A stretch of DNA of 64,000 nt from Lewinella sp050633125 (GCF_050633125.1 NZ_JBOEFX010000021.1:186001-250000), one strand, 5' to 3'; numbered from the stretch's first letter, positions 17,211 to 26,798 are shown. The notes: generated by a model not told the origin, from the sequence alone. Translations and numbers: made by a program.

Positions 17211-18266
17211 ATGAATACCAAGGCATCCATACAAATGGACATTCGCAAGCTCAGCTTGGACGACCTCAAAATCGTCATGAAAGAACTGGGGCAGGCAGGC
17301 TTTCGCGCCAAACAAGTCTATGAATGGCTATGGCAGAAAGGTGCCCGTTCCTTTGCGGAGATGACCAACCTTTCAAAGGCACTACGCGAGCAACTAGAGG
17401 AAGGCTACCAGATCAACGCTATCACAGAAGACAAGGTGCAGCACAGTGCGGATGGAACGATCAAGTCGAGGTTTCGCTTGCATGATGGGCACCTTATTGA
17501 GTCTGTTTTAATTCCGGTGCCAGATGATAACCGTTTTACGGTTTGTGTATCCAGCCAAGTGGGCTGTAGCTTGAGTTGTAAATTCTGTGCGACCGGCCAG
17601 ATGAAGCGTCTTCGCAATCTGGATGCTGCCGAAATTTTTGACCAAGTAGTGCTCGTTAATGAGCAATGCATGGAGAAATTTGGCCACCCTCTCACGAATA
17701 TCGTATACATGGGCATGGGAGAGCCACTTTTGGCCTATGCTCCTATGCTAGAGAGTATTGAGAAAATAACGACGCCGGATGGTTTAAACATGGCTCCCCG
17801 CCGTATTACGGTAAGTACTGCCGGTATTGCAAAAATGGTCCGTCGACTGGCTGACGATGCCACCAAAGTCAATCTCGCGCTTAGTCTGCATGCTGCTGAT
17901 GATGTCAAGCGAGATGAAATTATGCCCATCAATGAGCAGAACAATCTGGCCATTCTGATGGACGCGCTTGAGTATTTCTACAAGCAAACAAAAAATCGGA
18001 TCAGCTACGAATACATCGCTTTTCAGGATTTCAATGATAGCCTGGAGGATGCGCATAACCTGCTCCAACTCTGCAAGCGTTTCCCCGTAAGGGTCAATAT
18101 CATCGAATACAACCCTATCGATGGTGCTGAATTCCGTAAATCAGCCGCTCACCGTATTGATGATTTTGCGCGGTATCTCCGCGATCATGGCGTTATGGTT
18201 ACCATCCGGCGTAGCCGAGGGAAGGACATTGATGCGGCTTGTGGGCAGTTGGCGAATAAGGGGTGA
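17211..18266 (+). CDS. rlmN: 23S rRNA (adenine(2503)-C2) / tRNA (adenine(37)-C2) methyltransferase RlmN
   Basis: A radical-SAM enzyme of 351 residues. The 4Fe-4S motif is C119-S-L-S-C123-K-F-C126. The conserved MGMGEPLLAY follows, and the C-terminal catalytic Cys344 is in DAACGQL, with its partner Cys119-region arrangement typical of the family. It methylates C2 of A2503 in 23S rRNA and of A37 in some tRNAs. Family members usually start close to IRKLSL, so the second ATG at 17235 is a credible alternative start with a 24-base leader from the promoter at 17199. I keep the first ATG because the same leaderless spacing is seen before another methyltransferase gene. Confidence 0.95.
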   Translation: MNTKASIQMDIRKLSLDDLKIVMKELGQAGFRAKQVYEWLWQKGARSFAEMTNLSKALREQLEEGYQINAITEDKVQHSADGTIKSRFRLHDGHLIESVLIPVPDDNRFTVCVSSQVGCSLSCKFCATGQMKRLRNLDAAEIFDQVVLVNEQCMEKFGHPLTNIVYMGMGEPLLAYAPMLESIEKITTPDGLNMAPRRITVSTAGIAKMVRRLADDATKVNLALSLHAADDVKRDEIMPINEQNNLAILMDALEYFYKQTKNRISYEYIAFQDFNDSLEDAHNLLQLCKRFPVRVNIIEYNPIDGAEFRKSAAHRIDDFARYLRDHGVMVTIRRSRGKDIDAACGQLANKG

Positions 18267-18462
18267 TGATTTACCAACCTCGAGTTTTCTCATAAAATGA
18301 TGCTTCAAGTCGAGATGGTCAATTGTATAAACTATTGAACCATATAAGGAATTTAAGGTCATTTAAGTAGGTATAAAAAAGCACAATGCGGGACGTTAAG
18401 GCGCATTAACCTCGCCATGATCCCAGCAAACAAGTCTCTTAATATGGTTTAAATTAATCGTC

Positions 18463-20133
18463 ATGAGAAAGCCCAATAAACTCTTGCATTCTCCGGGTAA
18501 ACGAACACGTCGGGCATATAGCGTCGCCGCTCGTGTTGGTTTTAGTTACTTGTGGCTTTATTGGCGGAAAAAGATATTCGGCCAAGCCTATTACGACCGG
18601 CGTATTATGGTTTTACACCAAAAAAACGCCACCAGGGTAAAGACGGCAGTACTGGAACTCCAAGGGCTTTTTATAAAGGTAGGACAATTACTTTCTATCC
18701 TGACCAACTTTCTCCCGGAGGCTTTTCAGGAGCCGCTGGAGAGCCTTCAGGATCAAGTGCCAGCGCGCCCTTACGAGCAGGTAAAGCAGCGGGTTGTTAC
18801 CGAATTGGGCGCAGACCCTGAACAGCTTTTTGCTACGTTCTCAAAAGAACCATTAGCGGCAGCTTCTATCGGACAGGCGCATCGCGCACAGCTTAAGAGT
18901 GGAGAAGAAGTGGTTGTCAAAGTCCAGCATCTTGATATCGAATCTGTAGCCGAGGTAGACCTGAAAATAATCCAACGCTTACAATCGATTATGTCCTGGT
19001 GGTTCAACATTCAGGGTATGGAGCACCTTTATACGCAGGTGAGGCAGATGATCGAAGAAGAATTGGATTTCGTTGCAGAAGCCAGAGCCATGCAAGAGAT
19101 TGCCGAAAATTTAAAAGAGGAAGAAGGCGTAGTTATCCCTATCGTTTTTGCTGACTATTCTACGGCTAGGGTAATGACCACAGCTTACCAAGCTGGGGTG
19201 AAAATCAATAAAAAAGAGCAGCTAGATAACTGGGGCGTAGATCAGGAAGCACTAGCGCGCAAAATATTAAGGGTCTACAGTCGAATGGTCTTTAAGGATG
19301 GCTACTATCACGCTGATCCTCATCCCGGCAATTTGTTGGTACAGGCCGATAGCACCCTCGTTATTCTGGATTTTGGGGCGGTGGCTCGCTTGCAACCTGT
19401 TATGCGAGAGGGCTTATCAGAATTGATCGAAGCCGCTGTCAAAAACGACTTGGCTGGCATGGTGGAAGCTGGCCGAAAAATGGGTTTTCTAGCCGCCGGG
19501 CGCGAAGCCGAACGTATGGCAGAACAAATGATCGATGCGATGCGTACTTTCATCCAGCAAGAAATTAAACTGGAAGGCCTAGATTTTAAAAACATTGAAA
19601 TCGACCCTTTCAATAACAGTCTTTTTGAGCTTTTGAAAAATATTGGCATTGGTGGTATTACCAGCACGGTACAAGTTCCTAAAGAATATGTCTTGTTGAA
19701 TCGGATGGCTACGCTGCTGCTAGGGATCAGTAGTACTTTGGCACCGCAGCTGAATCCGCTGGATGTGGTAAGGCCCTATGTTCAAAAATTTGTTTTAGGC
19801 GAAAAGGGGAATCTCGTTTCGTTTGTGACACGTGTGCTCCGTGATACCACCAGTCAGTTGTTGAGCATTCCCGGTGAATTGCAGGGCGTCCTTCGGCAAG
19901 CTCGCCAAGGCCAGTTGGATATAGCTTCCGTTGATACTCGCAACAGTGGCCGCTTGGTTTACCAGGGCCTCCGGCAACTGAGTTTGACCCTTTTATTGAT
20001 TACTGGAGCTGCCTTTTGTTATCTTTTCTGGAAACAGTCCGAGGAAGTGTTACTGCAAATCAGTGGAGGGGCTTGCCTTGTTTTTGGCTACCTCTTGTGG
20101 CGTTCTGGGAGGAAGGCGAAAAGGGTATATTAG
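18463..20133 (+). CDS. UbiB/ABC1-family atypical kinase (AarF-like)
   Basis: A 556-residue protein. The family hallmark FIKVGQLLSILTNFLP (KxGQ at 72-75) occurs near the N-terminus, then the Ala-rich nucleotide loop AAASIGQAH (132-140), the Lys in VVVKVQ (153), the catalytic loop YHADPHPGNLLV and the DFG motif ILDFGAVAR. The last 60 residues contain two membrane helices. UbiB proteins are membrane-linked ATPases needed for quinone synthesis or lipid transport. In a Bacteroidota, which makes menaquinone, the exact role is uncertain. No quinone-synthesis gene is next to it. Confidence 0.9.
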   Translation: MRKPNKLLHSPGKRTRRAYSVAARVGFSYLWLYWRKKIFGQAYYDRRIMVLHQKNATRVKTAVLELQGLFIKVGQLLSILTNFLPEAFQEPLESLQDQVPARPYEQVKQRVVTELGADPEQLFATFSKEPLAAASIGQAHRAQLKSGEEVVVKVQHLDIESVAEVDLKIIQRLQSIMSWWFNIQGMEHLYTQVRQMIEEELDFVAEARAMQEIAENLKEEEGVVIPIVFADYSTARVMTTAYQAGVKINKKEQLDNWGVDQEALARKILRVYSRMVFKDGYYHADPHPGNLLVQADSTLVILDFGAVARLQPVMREGLSELIEAAVKNDLAGMVEAGRKMGFLAAGREAERMAEQMIDAMRTFIQQEIKLEGLDFKNIEIDPFNNSLFELLKNIGIGGITSTVQVPKEYVLLNRMATLLLGISSTLAPQLNPLDVVRPYVQKFVLGEKGNLVSFVTRVLRDTTSQLLSIPGELQGVLRQARQGQLDIASVDTRNSGRLVYQGLRQLSLTLLLITGAAFCYLFWKQSEEVLLQISGGACLVFGYLLWRSGRKAKRVY

Positions 20134-20156
20134 TTCCCTTTTGTGCGGTTATCAGC

Positions 20157-20180
20157 CGCAGAGGTACAGAGACGCGGAGT
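20157..20180. repeat. 8-base-unit intergenic repeat, three units
   Basis: Three successive 8-base units CGCAGAGG, TACAGAGA, CGCGGAGT lie between the convergent UbiB-type and GNAT genes. They match, unit for unit, the three at 52892-52915 (CACAGAGG, CACAGAGA, CACGGAGC), with four differences over 24 bases. Confidence 0.7.
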
Positions 20181-20213
20181 TTTTTATTGAAAACAAAGTA
20201 AACGTGGTGGTTA

Positions 20214-20750
20214 TCACTTTATTAGTTGCCATTCTGCCTTGGTGATTTTATACCAATTGTGTGGTACCTGGCAGTATTCAAACTGATCCACTAACGTCAT
20301 GCCTACTTTTTGCAATACTTTGTTTGAGCCAATGTTATCCAGGTCTGCTGCGGCATAAATTTCTTCGAACTGCCGTTCTTGGAAACCATATTGCAAGGAT
20401 GCTATGCCTGCTTCTGTAGCGATGCCCTGGCCCCAAAATTTCTTTTTCAGGCGATACCCTAAATCGTAATAAGGAAAACCTGCACGAACAACGGTCTCGT
20501 ATTTGAGGCCCGACCAGCCTACAAATTCGTTGGATGCTTTATCAATAATGGCTAGACGGCCAATGTCGTTTTCCTCGTATTGTTTTTGAATATCCTTGAT
20601 CATCTCCTCCGATTCCTTGAGGTGCTTTACGGGCTGATTGCCTAGGTATTTATGAACCTCTGGGTCTGAGTCGAGTTCAAAAAAGCCGGGGGCGTCTTCT
20701 GCTTTAACGGCTCTTAAAATAAGTCTTGGGGTTTCGAAATAAGCATTCAT
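20214..20750 (-). CDS. GNAT-family N-acetyltransferase, RimJ/RimL type
   Basis: A 178-residue acetyltransferase. It starts with FETPRLILRAVKAEDAPGFFELDSDPEVHKYLG, typical of the RimJ/RimL branch, and carries the acetyl-CoA loop region KKFWGQGIATEAG (about 104-116) and the closing AAADLDNIGSNKVLQKVGM. It acetylates an amine, possibly a protein N-terminus or a small molecule; the substrate is unknown. It follows the secreted GH13 gene after 13 bases in the same direction. Confidence 0.9.
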   Translation of the reverse strand: MNAYFETPRLILRAVKAEDAPGFFELDSDPEVHKYLGNQPVKHLKESEEMIKDIQKQYEENDIGRLAIIDKASNEFVGWSGLKYETVVRAGFPYYDLGYRLKKKFWGQGIATEAGIASLQYGFQERQFEEIYAAADLDNIGSNKVLQKVGMTLVDQFEYCQVPHNWYKITKAEWQLIK

Positions 20751-20763
20751 TGGTAGGGTGTTT

Positions 20764-22605
20764 TTAATCCAGCTCCAATATCATCACTCCTCGGGCTGGT
20801 ATTTGTAGCTGTTTGTCTAAGACATGAGGGGTACCTGTGAGAATATCTTTCCCGATGGTTACCCCTTCCAGTATTTCTGCAAACCGTTCCAGGTCCAGAG
20901 AAGTTCCTTCGTTGTTTTTATTGAAAGCGACCATCACCTTTTGTTCGTCGTTGTAGCGGAAGTAAACATAGGTGCCATCTTCGGGTAAAAAGTGGGTCAT
21001 TTTGCCATAATGGACAGCTTCTGCACTTTTGCGCCATCGTAATAAAGTCTTGGTAAAGTCTTGTGCGGCCGCTTGCGCGCTGGTCAATCCATTACCAGTA
21101 AAGGCATTGATGGGGTCACCGGCCCACCCGCCGGGAAAGTCACTGCGGATATCACCGTGATCACCGGCGGGAGCGTTGCTCATCAAGATCTCCGTACCGT
21201 AGTAGATTTGCGGAATCCCCCGGGTTGTCGCAAAGTAAACCATGGCCATCCGAAAGAGGTCTTCGTCTTCATTGACTTGGCGGAAGATCCGGCTCATGTC
21301 ATGGTTGTCTGGGAAAATGACAAGGTTCATTGGGTCGGCATAGAGGAAATCCTGGGCCAACATTTCGTAAGCGGTGATCCAACCGGATTTGAATGCTTCT
21401 TCTTCATTCAATGCTTTCACGAAAGCCTGCTGCAAAGGGAAGTCCATCAAGCTAGGGAGGTAAGAGGTGTAGCCGTTGGGGTTGTCTTTGCCGGCCTGCC
21501 AGTAGGCTACCGTGCTGGGGTTTTCAAACCACTCTTCACCAACGATATTGAGGTAGGGGAATTCTTCCATCACGCGGCGGGTCCATTCGGCCATGAAGTC
21601 TTCGTCGGGGTACGGATAAGTATCCATTCTGATGCCGGCAAGGCCCAGGTATTCTGTCCACCAAATGCTGTTCTGAATCAAGTAAGTGGCCATAAATGGG
21701 TTGCGCTGATTGAGGTCGGGCATGGTGGGTACAAACCAGCCGTCAGCGAATACCTTCTTGTCAATGGCGGAAGCGTAAGGGTCTTGCCAAACGGTCTTGC
21801 GGTGGTTGGTTTGGGTGTATTCGTCCCAGGTATTGATCCAGTCCTCGGAGGGTAAATCTTTCATCCACCAGTGCTCCAGGCCGCAGTGATTGACGATCAT
21901 GTCCATAATGACTTTTACGCCTTTTTCGCGGCTTTCGGAAGCCAATAGTTGGTATTCTTCATTGGTGCCAAACCGAGGGTCGACACGATAAAAATCTGTG
22001 GTAGAGTAACCGTGATAGGAATAGGCCTCCATGTCGTTTTCCAGCAGAGGGTTTACCCAAATTGCGGTAAAACCAAGATCATAGATATAGTCCAAGTGTT
22101 GGCGCATACCTGCAATATCTCCGCCGTGCCGGCCACCCAAGGTGCTACGGTTAGCTTTTTCGCGCATCCCTGCGATGTTGTCATTATCGGGATTGCCATT
22201 CGCAAAACGGTCTGGAGTGATGAGGTAAAGAACGTCCGCATTACCAAAGCCCTTTCGCATGGAGAGGTCTTGATTGCGCGCCAAGAGTTGCCATTTTTGT
22301 TGTAAAACTTCTTTACCATTTCTGGTAAACGACAATACCACATCTCCTGCTTTGGCAGCGGCAGTTATTTTTAAATCGACGAAAAGATAATTGGGATTGC
22401 TCACCCTGCTTACCCGCTCGATATTCACACCGGGATGGGTAGTTTTAGGCAATAGGTCACCGATGTTTTTACCATAAACCAAAAGTTGCACCTCTGGATT
22501 ATGCATACCTGTCCACCAGCTAGCGGGCTCAATACGCTCGATAGCGCTTTGGGATTGAAGGCCAAAACTTATCAATAGTAACAGGGAAAGGAAGGAGCAT
22601 CTCAT
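20764..22605 (-). CDS. secreted glycoside hydrolase family 13 enzyme, cyclomaltodextrinase/neopullulanase type (SusA-like)
   Basis: A 613-residue protein with a signal peptide (about 1-19). Residues 20-125 form the N-terminal cyclomaltodextrinase-type beta sandwich. The catalytic barrel follows, with the GH13 motifs DMIVNHCG (conserved region I), AGIRMDTYPY (region II, nucleophile Asp), IVGEEWFE (region III, acid Glu) and FPDNHDMSR (region IV, stabilising Asp), and a C-terminal beta domain. It hydrolyses alpha-1,4-glucans or cyclodextrins in the periplasm. SusC/SusD transporters are absent from the neighbourhood. The next gene in the transcript is a GNAT acetyltransferase, without obvious link. 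Confidence 0.9.
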   Translation of the reverse strand: MRCSFLSLLLLISFGLQSQSAIERIEPASWWTGMHNPEVQLLVYGKNIGDLLPKTTHPGVNIERVSRVSNPNYLFVDLKITAAAKAGDVVLSFTRNGKEVLQQKWQLLARNQDLSMRKGFGNADVLYLITPDRFANGNPDNDNIAGMREKANRSTLGGRHGGDIAGMRQHLDYIYDLGFTAIWVNPLLENDMEAYSYHGYSTTDFYRVDPRFGTNEEYQLLASESREKGVKVIMDMIVNHCGLEHWWMKDLPSEDWINTWDEYTQTNHRKTVWQDPYASAIDKKVFADGWFVPTMPDLNQRNPFMATYLIQNSIWWTEYLGLAGIRMDTYPYPDEDFMAEWTRRVMEEFPYLNIVGEEWFENPSTVAYWQAGKDNPNGYTSYLPSLMDFPLQQAFVKALNEEEAFKSGWITAYEMLAQDFLYADPMNLVIFPDNHDMSRIFRQVNEDEDLFRMAMVYFATTRGIPQIYYGTEILMSNAPAGDHGDIRSDFPGGWAGDPINAFTGNGLTSAQAAAQDFTKTLLRWRKSAEAVHYGKMTHFLPEDGTYVYFRYNDEQKVMVAFNKNNEGTSLDLERFAEILEGVTIGKDILTGTPHVLDKQLQIPARGVMILELD

Positions 22606-22667
22606 CGTTGCGTGTTTTTTTTGTACGAAAAGCTAAGATGAGAAAAATCGGATAATTGCAAACTTCC

Positions 22668-23177
22668 TTAATCCGCGTTTTTTGTATTCAGGTCAAAGTC
22701 GTCGTATAGTCCTATTTGCTTGTCATTTCGCAATTTCACCAAATAAGCAATCTGTCCAGTATGGTAAGAAAGGTGCTCTACGGCATGTAGAATGATCCCG
22801 ACTCCGGAAAAGGTAAAGCCTTGCACCTGGCGTTTGTGCAACAAATCTGTATCAGAACAGGCGCTTACTGCTGCACAGGCCTCATCAATTGTGGTGCTGA
22901 TTTTATGCAGCAATTCGGCTTTGCTGAGCCCCCCTTCTGTACTAAACTCCAGGTCGCGTTCTCGCACATCGGGTTGTTGTGCAAGCGAAGCAAGGATGTA
23001 CTGGCTAATATTTCCGCAAAGGTGCAGGATGATATTGCCTACGCTGTTAGAAGAAGCGTTGGGGCGTGACCACATATCCTGCTCAGTCAATTGCTGGAAG
23101 CATTTGGCGATATGTGTTTTCTTCTCTTGGAAGCGGAAGATAGCTTGGTCTTTAAATTCTTGTTGGATCATATTCAT
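22668..23177 (-). CDS. DinB-like protein (DUF1572 type)
   Basis: A 169-residue four-helix-bundle protein. It shows the pattern of the DinB superfamily DUF1572 branch: NSVGNIILHLCGNISQYI in helix 2 with a metal-binding His, and AVEHLSYHTGQIAYLVKL near the C-terminus with two further His. Such proteins bind a metal and often act as thiol-dependent transferases; here the activity is unknown. It overlaps the upstream lipoprotein gene by 4 bases, so the two are translationally coupled. Confidence 0.8.
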   Translation of the reverse strand: MNMIQQEFKDQAIFRFQEKKTHIAKCFQQLTEQDMWSRPNASSNSVGNIILHLCGNISQYILASLAQQPDVRERDLEFSTEGGLSKAELLHKISTTIDEACAAVSACSDTDLLHKRQVQGFTFSGVGIILHAVEHLSYHTGQIAYLVKLRNDKQIGLYDDFDLNTKNAD

Positions 23178-23974
23178 CGCATTGCACCATAACTAACAAT
23201 CATCCCTCCTGTGAAGTAGCCAGCTTCAATTCGAAATTCCACCCACCCGTATTTTACCTCTCCAGAGGATTCTTGTTTAAATAAAAAATATTTTGAAGTT
23301 GTTACGTCAAGGTTACCAGGAAGAAAAGGAGGTTTTGTTAATAAAACAGTGTTGTTGGTCCAGTTAGCGGCCAAAGGGATAGTATCTCCTTGTAGGTAGT
23401 CCTGTGCCATGAAATCTGCGTGAATTTCCACGGAAAAAGTATCGTACTCCATCAGCTCTTCTTCTGTGTAGTGCTCACAGAACCTACCGTCAATGTACCC
23501 ATAAAAGTGCATTGTATCTTGCCCATCAATACTTGAAAAGTACCTTCGACAATATTCGCGCTCCACATACACCTGACTAATGCTATCTGAAATTTTAATT
23601 GGCCCTATTTGAATTTCCCCTCTTGGCGGGCCAGCAATCCCGTAGGACTGATCGATAAATTTAAAGTAAACATCGTCTTCTCCGTCCTTGTTGATGTCCA
23701 ATATCTCTGTGAATTCACCACGAAACGCTATTAATCGTTTGACCACAAATTTATGAATAATACACTCTTCGGAATACTGCCCGATAGTTGGTAGAGGAAA
23801 GGTATCGCAGTTTACGGTAGGTTCTATGGGTATAGGAGGTGTATTGTCCATGGGGTCTTCGCAACTGAAGAGTACGGTTATCAAGAGTAAAGGAAGGAGT
23901 CCTTTTTTTAGCAATGAAATTTTCAGATTCTCAAATGGTGAGGGACATGGTAGCGAGGAGCGTATGTTTTTCAT
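23174..23974 (-). CDS. lipoprotein of unknown function
   Basis: I chose the ATG at 23972-23974 over the TTG three codons upstream. The signal is unusual: about 24 polar residues precede the hydrophobic stretch GLLPLLLITVLFSC, so a later start is also possible, but no Met lies closer to the hydrophobic core. The mature part has CDTFPLPTIGQYSEECIIH and DINKDGEDDVYFKF, a calcium-binding-like aspartate pattern, and ends with repeated beta strands. I do not recognise the family. Its stop overlaps the start of the DinB-like gene. The 23975-24262 stretch upstream shows no gene or promoter I can support. Confidence 0.55.
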   Translation of the reverse strand: MKNIRSSLPCPSPFENLKISLLKKGLLPLLLITVLFSCEDPMDNTPPIPIEPTVNCDTFPLPTIGQYSEECIIHKFVVKRLIAFRGEFTEILDINKDGEDDVYFKFIDQSYGIAGPPRGEIQIGPIKISDSISQVYVEREYCRRYFSSIDGQDTMHFYGYIDGRFCEHYTEEELMEYDTFSVEIHADFMAQDYLQGDTIPLAANWTNNTVLLTKPPFLPGNLDVTTSKYFLFKQESSGEVKYGWVEFRIEAGYFTGGMIVSYGAMR

Positions 23975-24262
23975 AGAGCGCAAGGTTTAAATTATAAGAG
24001 CCACGAGTGGTTTGATAGTATTTTTCATGCGATCCAAATTAAAATAAATCTAGCTAAGCTGCAATTGTAAGATCCCTACATTTATGTCAGGCATATTTCA
24101 AGGTAGCATTTTAGTTAGGGGGGCTGAGAAAGGAAGAGTCTTGAAGTATTTACCTAATTGTTGTCCTCCTTTGATCGTTAATATTGCGACTTCTAGAATT
24201 ATGATTTTCTACGTGTAAATATAAGGTGTGTGGGTTCGTCATAAACTAGACTTGTTTTAGAT

Positions 24263-24784
24263 TCACTTATCCGCCTCCACCTTATCAAAAACCAAGTCCT
24301 CCTCCCAGCCCAGTATTCTGGTTTTGTGAGCAATTAAATACACGCCGTGTTCAAAGTCGCCGGTAAAGTCAAAATAATAAGCAACATAGGAAACGCCTTC
24401 TTTGTGTTGTGGCCAGATATAGATGTCATTGATTCCCAAGGATTTTCTCAGATCTTTTACACCGTTAATTTCGGGGAAGTCAATCTCATCAAAACCAATA
24501 AATTCGATGTGGGTGGGATAAAGTACCTCTTTGGTGTACTTAAAAAACGCCTCGACCAGCTCCGCTTCGTGGTTTTTGATAAAATCAAGGGCTTCGAGTT
24601 GCTCTGGGGAAGGCTGGGCCACAGGTTCATAATCTTCTGAGCAGAAAACCATGGAGACCTCTCCTTTATCTCTTTTGGCCTCAGCTGTACTTCCCAGCAT
24701 TTCATTGCCAGGTTGGTCTTTTTGAGTTAAACCAGGAAGGTTTAGGACAATTCTTTGTTCTTCGTTGTAATTCAAGGTTTCCAT
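24263..24784 (-). CDS. cytosolic protein of unknown function
   Basis: A 173-residue soluble acidic protein without signal or membrane segment. Features are SPEQLEALDFIKNHEAELVEAFFKYTKEVLYPTHIE, then LRKSLGINDIYIWPQHKEGVSYVAYYFDFTGDFEHGVYLIAHKTRILGW. This second part resembles proteins of the DUF6985 group, some of which sit beside polymorphic toxins as immunity proteins; I am not sure of this. It is 14 bases after the aldo/keto reductase gene in the same direction. Confidence 0.55.
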   Translation of the reverse strand: METLNYNEEQRIVLNLPGLTQKDQPGNEMLGSTAEAKRDKGEVSMVFCSEDYEPVAQPSPEQLEALDFIKNHEAELVEAFFKYTKEVLYPTHIEFIGFDEIDFPEINGVKDLRKSLGINDIYIWPQHKEGVSYVAYYFDFTGDFEHGVYLIAHKTRILGWEEDLVFDKVEADK

Positions 24785-24798
24785 AAGTTGCTTTTACT

Positions 24799-25842
24799 TT
24801 ATCCTACCAACGGGTGCTTATTTCCTTTAATCTGGTTGACCATGCCACCGTAGATCATCTTTTGTGCGCCAGGGCGTGTCACGAAGTCGTGCGGAAAGCC
24901 CAGGTCAATACTACTCACCTGCTCCAGTTGCTGCATTTGTTCTGCACTGATGGTTACGTCAAGCGACCCCATATTGTCTTTTAACTGGTTGAGTGTGCGT
25001 GCACCAATTATAGGGATGTGCCCCTGTTGGCTGATCCAGGCGAGTGCTACTTGGGCGGGAGAAACATCTAGTGACTGGGCTATTTCTACCACTTTGGCGG
25101 CAATCTTGTAGTTGCGTTCGTTGAGGCGATAGGAAGTGGTGCCTTCCATACGGCCGCCTGAGCCTTTACCGTTGTCTTTATTGTATTTCCCTGTGAGAAT
25201 ACCGGCTGCCAAGGGGCTCCAGGCGACTACACCTAGACCAAGTTCTTGACTCATTGGGAGCAGGTCGCGTTCGGGGGTCCGTTCGGTAAGGTTGTACTCT
25301 AGCTGGTTGCCAATAAAGCGTGACCAGCCTCTAAATTCTGCCATGGTATTGGCGCGCGCTGTCACCCAGGCCGGTGCATCGCTAATCCCGATGTAAAGGA
25401 TTTTGCCTTGAGAGACAAGGTCATCCAGTGCCCGCATCATTTCATCAATGGGCGTCAGGTAATCATAAGCGTGTACCCAGAGCAGGTCGATATAATCGGT
25501 ATTGAGGCGGCGGAGGCTCTGCTCTACGGATTGCACCAGGTTTTTGCGATGATTTCCGCTGTTATTGGGATTGTGAGTTGTATTTGAAAGCGTGTATTTC
25601 GTGGCCAAAACGACGTGATCTCGATCAGTGGAGATGAGATCGGCCAGAATGCGTTCGCTACTGCCCTCGGTGTAGACGTCTGCGGTATCGATAAAATTAC
25701 CGCCAGCTTCCATAAAGGCGTCGTAAATTTCTTTTGCTGTGGCAGCATCGGAGCCCCATCCCCAATCTTTACCAAAAGTCATCGTACCTAAACACAAGGG
25801 AGAAACACGCAAGCCAGAACGGCCAAAGAGTTGATATTTCAT
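24799..25842 (-). CDS. aldo/keto reductase
   Basis: A 347-residue NADPH-dependent oxidoreductase with the barrel fold. The catalytic tetrad is visible: Asp and Tyr in NFIDTADVYTEG, Lys in VVLATKYTL and His in DLLWVHAYD. Residues QLEYNLTERTPERDLLPMSQELGLGVVAWSPLAAGILTGKY match the branch of voltage-gated-channel beta-subunit-like and general stress reductases. Substrates are probably small aldehydes or ketones in the cytosol. It is the first gene of a run with the gene at 24263. Confidence 0.93.
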   Translation of the reverse strand: MKYQLFGRSGLRVSPLCLGTMTFGKDWGWGSDAATAKEIYDAFMEAGGNFIDTADVYTEGSSERILADLISTDRDHVVLATKYTLSNTTHNPNNSGNHRKNLVQSVEQSLRRLNTDYIDLLWVHAYDYLTPIDEMMRALDDLVSQGKILYIGISDAPAWVTARANTMAEFRGWSRFIGNQLEYNLTERTPERDLLPMSQELGLGVVAWSPLAAGILTGKYNKDNGKGSGGRMEGTTSYRLNERNYKIAAKVVEIAQSLDVSPAQVALAWISQQGHIPIIGARTLNQLKDNMGSLDVTISAEQMQQLEQVSSIDLGFPHDFVTRPGAQKMIYGGMVNQIKGNKHPLVG

Positions 25843-25929
25843 GATATGGAAGTATTAATGTTCGCTAGTAATCACCACTAAGCCATTAATACAACAGAGG
25901 AAAAGTAATTGTTTTCACTTATGAGCTAT

Positions 25930-26445
25930 TCAACTAGCAGAAGGTGCTGCATCACTATAACCCTGCCCGACCATTCTTTTTACAATCAGCCGATGAAAGG
26001 GTGCGATGATCGTCATATAAATTTTTCCGAAAGTATTGTTCAACTGGACCAGCGTCGTGACTTTTATATTATTGGTTGCTGCTTGTGTGTTATGAATCCC
26101 TACCCGAAATTTCAAATGCTTATCGTCTGCTCCCAAAATGAGCTGCTCATCACTGATGGCGTATATTTTGAAAAAACCGACATAACCACCAACAACAAAG
26201 TCTTCCTTATAGTCAGAAGGGATATCTGTTTTTAAACCAAATACGCTGACTAGCTTATTTCTCAACTCAAAAAGGGCAATGATCCACTTCGATTTTAGGG
26301 TGAAAATAAGTTTGGAGATTTCCTCCAGGCTATCCTCATGATTAGTCGTCGAAAAAGTGTCTGCAAAATCTAACGGGTCAAATAGCTTGCTGGTTTGCTC
26401 CGTAAGGAAAACTTCTTCCTTTTTACTTATGCGTGTATTGCTCAT
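25930..26445 (-). CDS. DUF2867-family protein
   Basis: A 171-residue protein matching DUF2867: an aromatic-acidic N-terminus followed by LFELRNKLVSVFGLKTD and the strands FFKIYAISDEQLILGADDKHLKFRVGIH, then FGKIYMTIIAPFHRLIVKRMV. Family function is unknown; members are often next to short-chain reductases, which is not the case here. It is the last of three minus-strand genes, 10 bases after a small membrane protein gene. Confidence 0.75.
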   Translation of the reverse strand: MSNTRISKKEEVFLTEQTSKLFDPLDFADTFSTTNHEDSLEEISKLIFTLKSKWIIALFELRNKLVSVFGLKTDIPSDYKEDFVVGGYVGFFKIYAISDEQLILGADDKHLKFRVGIHNTQAATNNIKVTTLVQLNNTFGKIYMTIIAPFHRLIVKRMVGQGYSDAAPSAS

Positions 26446-26455
26446 GACAGGATTG

Positions 26456-26794
26456 TTATAGTTCCCAGAATGATCGCGGCCGTCGCAGTACGACTTGGTA
26501 GTCGCGCACGGTATGCCAGATATAGACTACCGCGCAAATTGCTAGGAGTAATTTTCCAAAAGAGGAAAATAAGGCCAGTACCAATAATATCGGTGCGACT
26601 AAGAGGTAGGGCTTGCGGCTGTGGTGCCGATAATCGAGCCACAATTCAAGGGCACTACCTGTTTGCCACAACCATAACAACCAAAGTAAGCTCAAGGCCA
26701 GTACGAAGTTGTTGGTAGCCCAAGCCGCCAGGCCACCTGCACCTAAAAGCAATTGTACCAAACTGTCTATTTTTAATCTCGTTCTGCTAATCAT
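26456..26794 (-). CDS. small four-helix membrane protein of unknown function
   Basis: A 112-residue protein almost entirely made of hydrophobic segments (about 11-27, 28-46, 60-76, 78-95), ending with a basic tail YQVVLRRPRSFWEL. No family is recognised. It starts 4 bases after the preceding membrane protein gene and is followed 10 bases later by the DUF2867 gene; the three very likely form an operon. Confidence 0.6.
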   Translation of the reverse strand: MISRTRLKIDSLVQLLLGAGGLAAWATNNFVLALSLLWLLWLWQTGSALELWLDYRHHSRKPYLLVAPILLVLALFSSFGKLLLAICAVVYIWHTVRDYQVVLRRPRSFWEL

Positions 26795-26798
26795 AAGA

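Noticed and set aside
21061..21855. A 264-codon open frame opposite the GH13 gene
   Set aside because: The minus strand encodes all four GH13 catalytic regions here; the plus frame is rich in Gly/Val/Phe, as expected for an antisense shadow.
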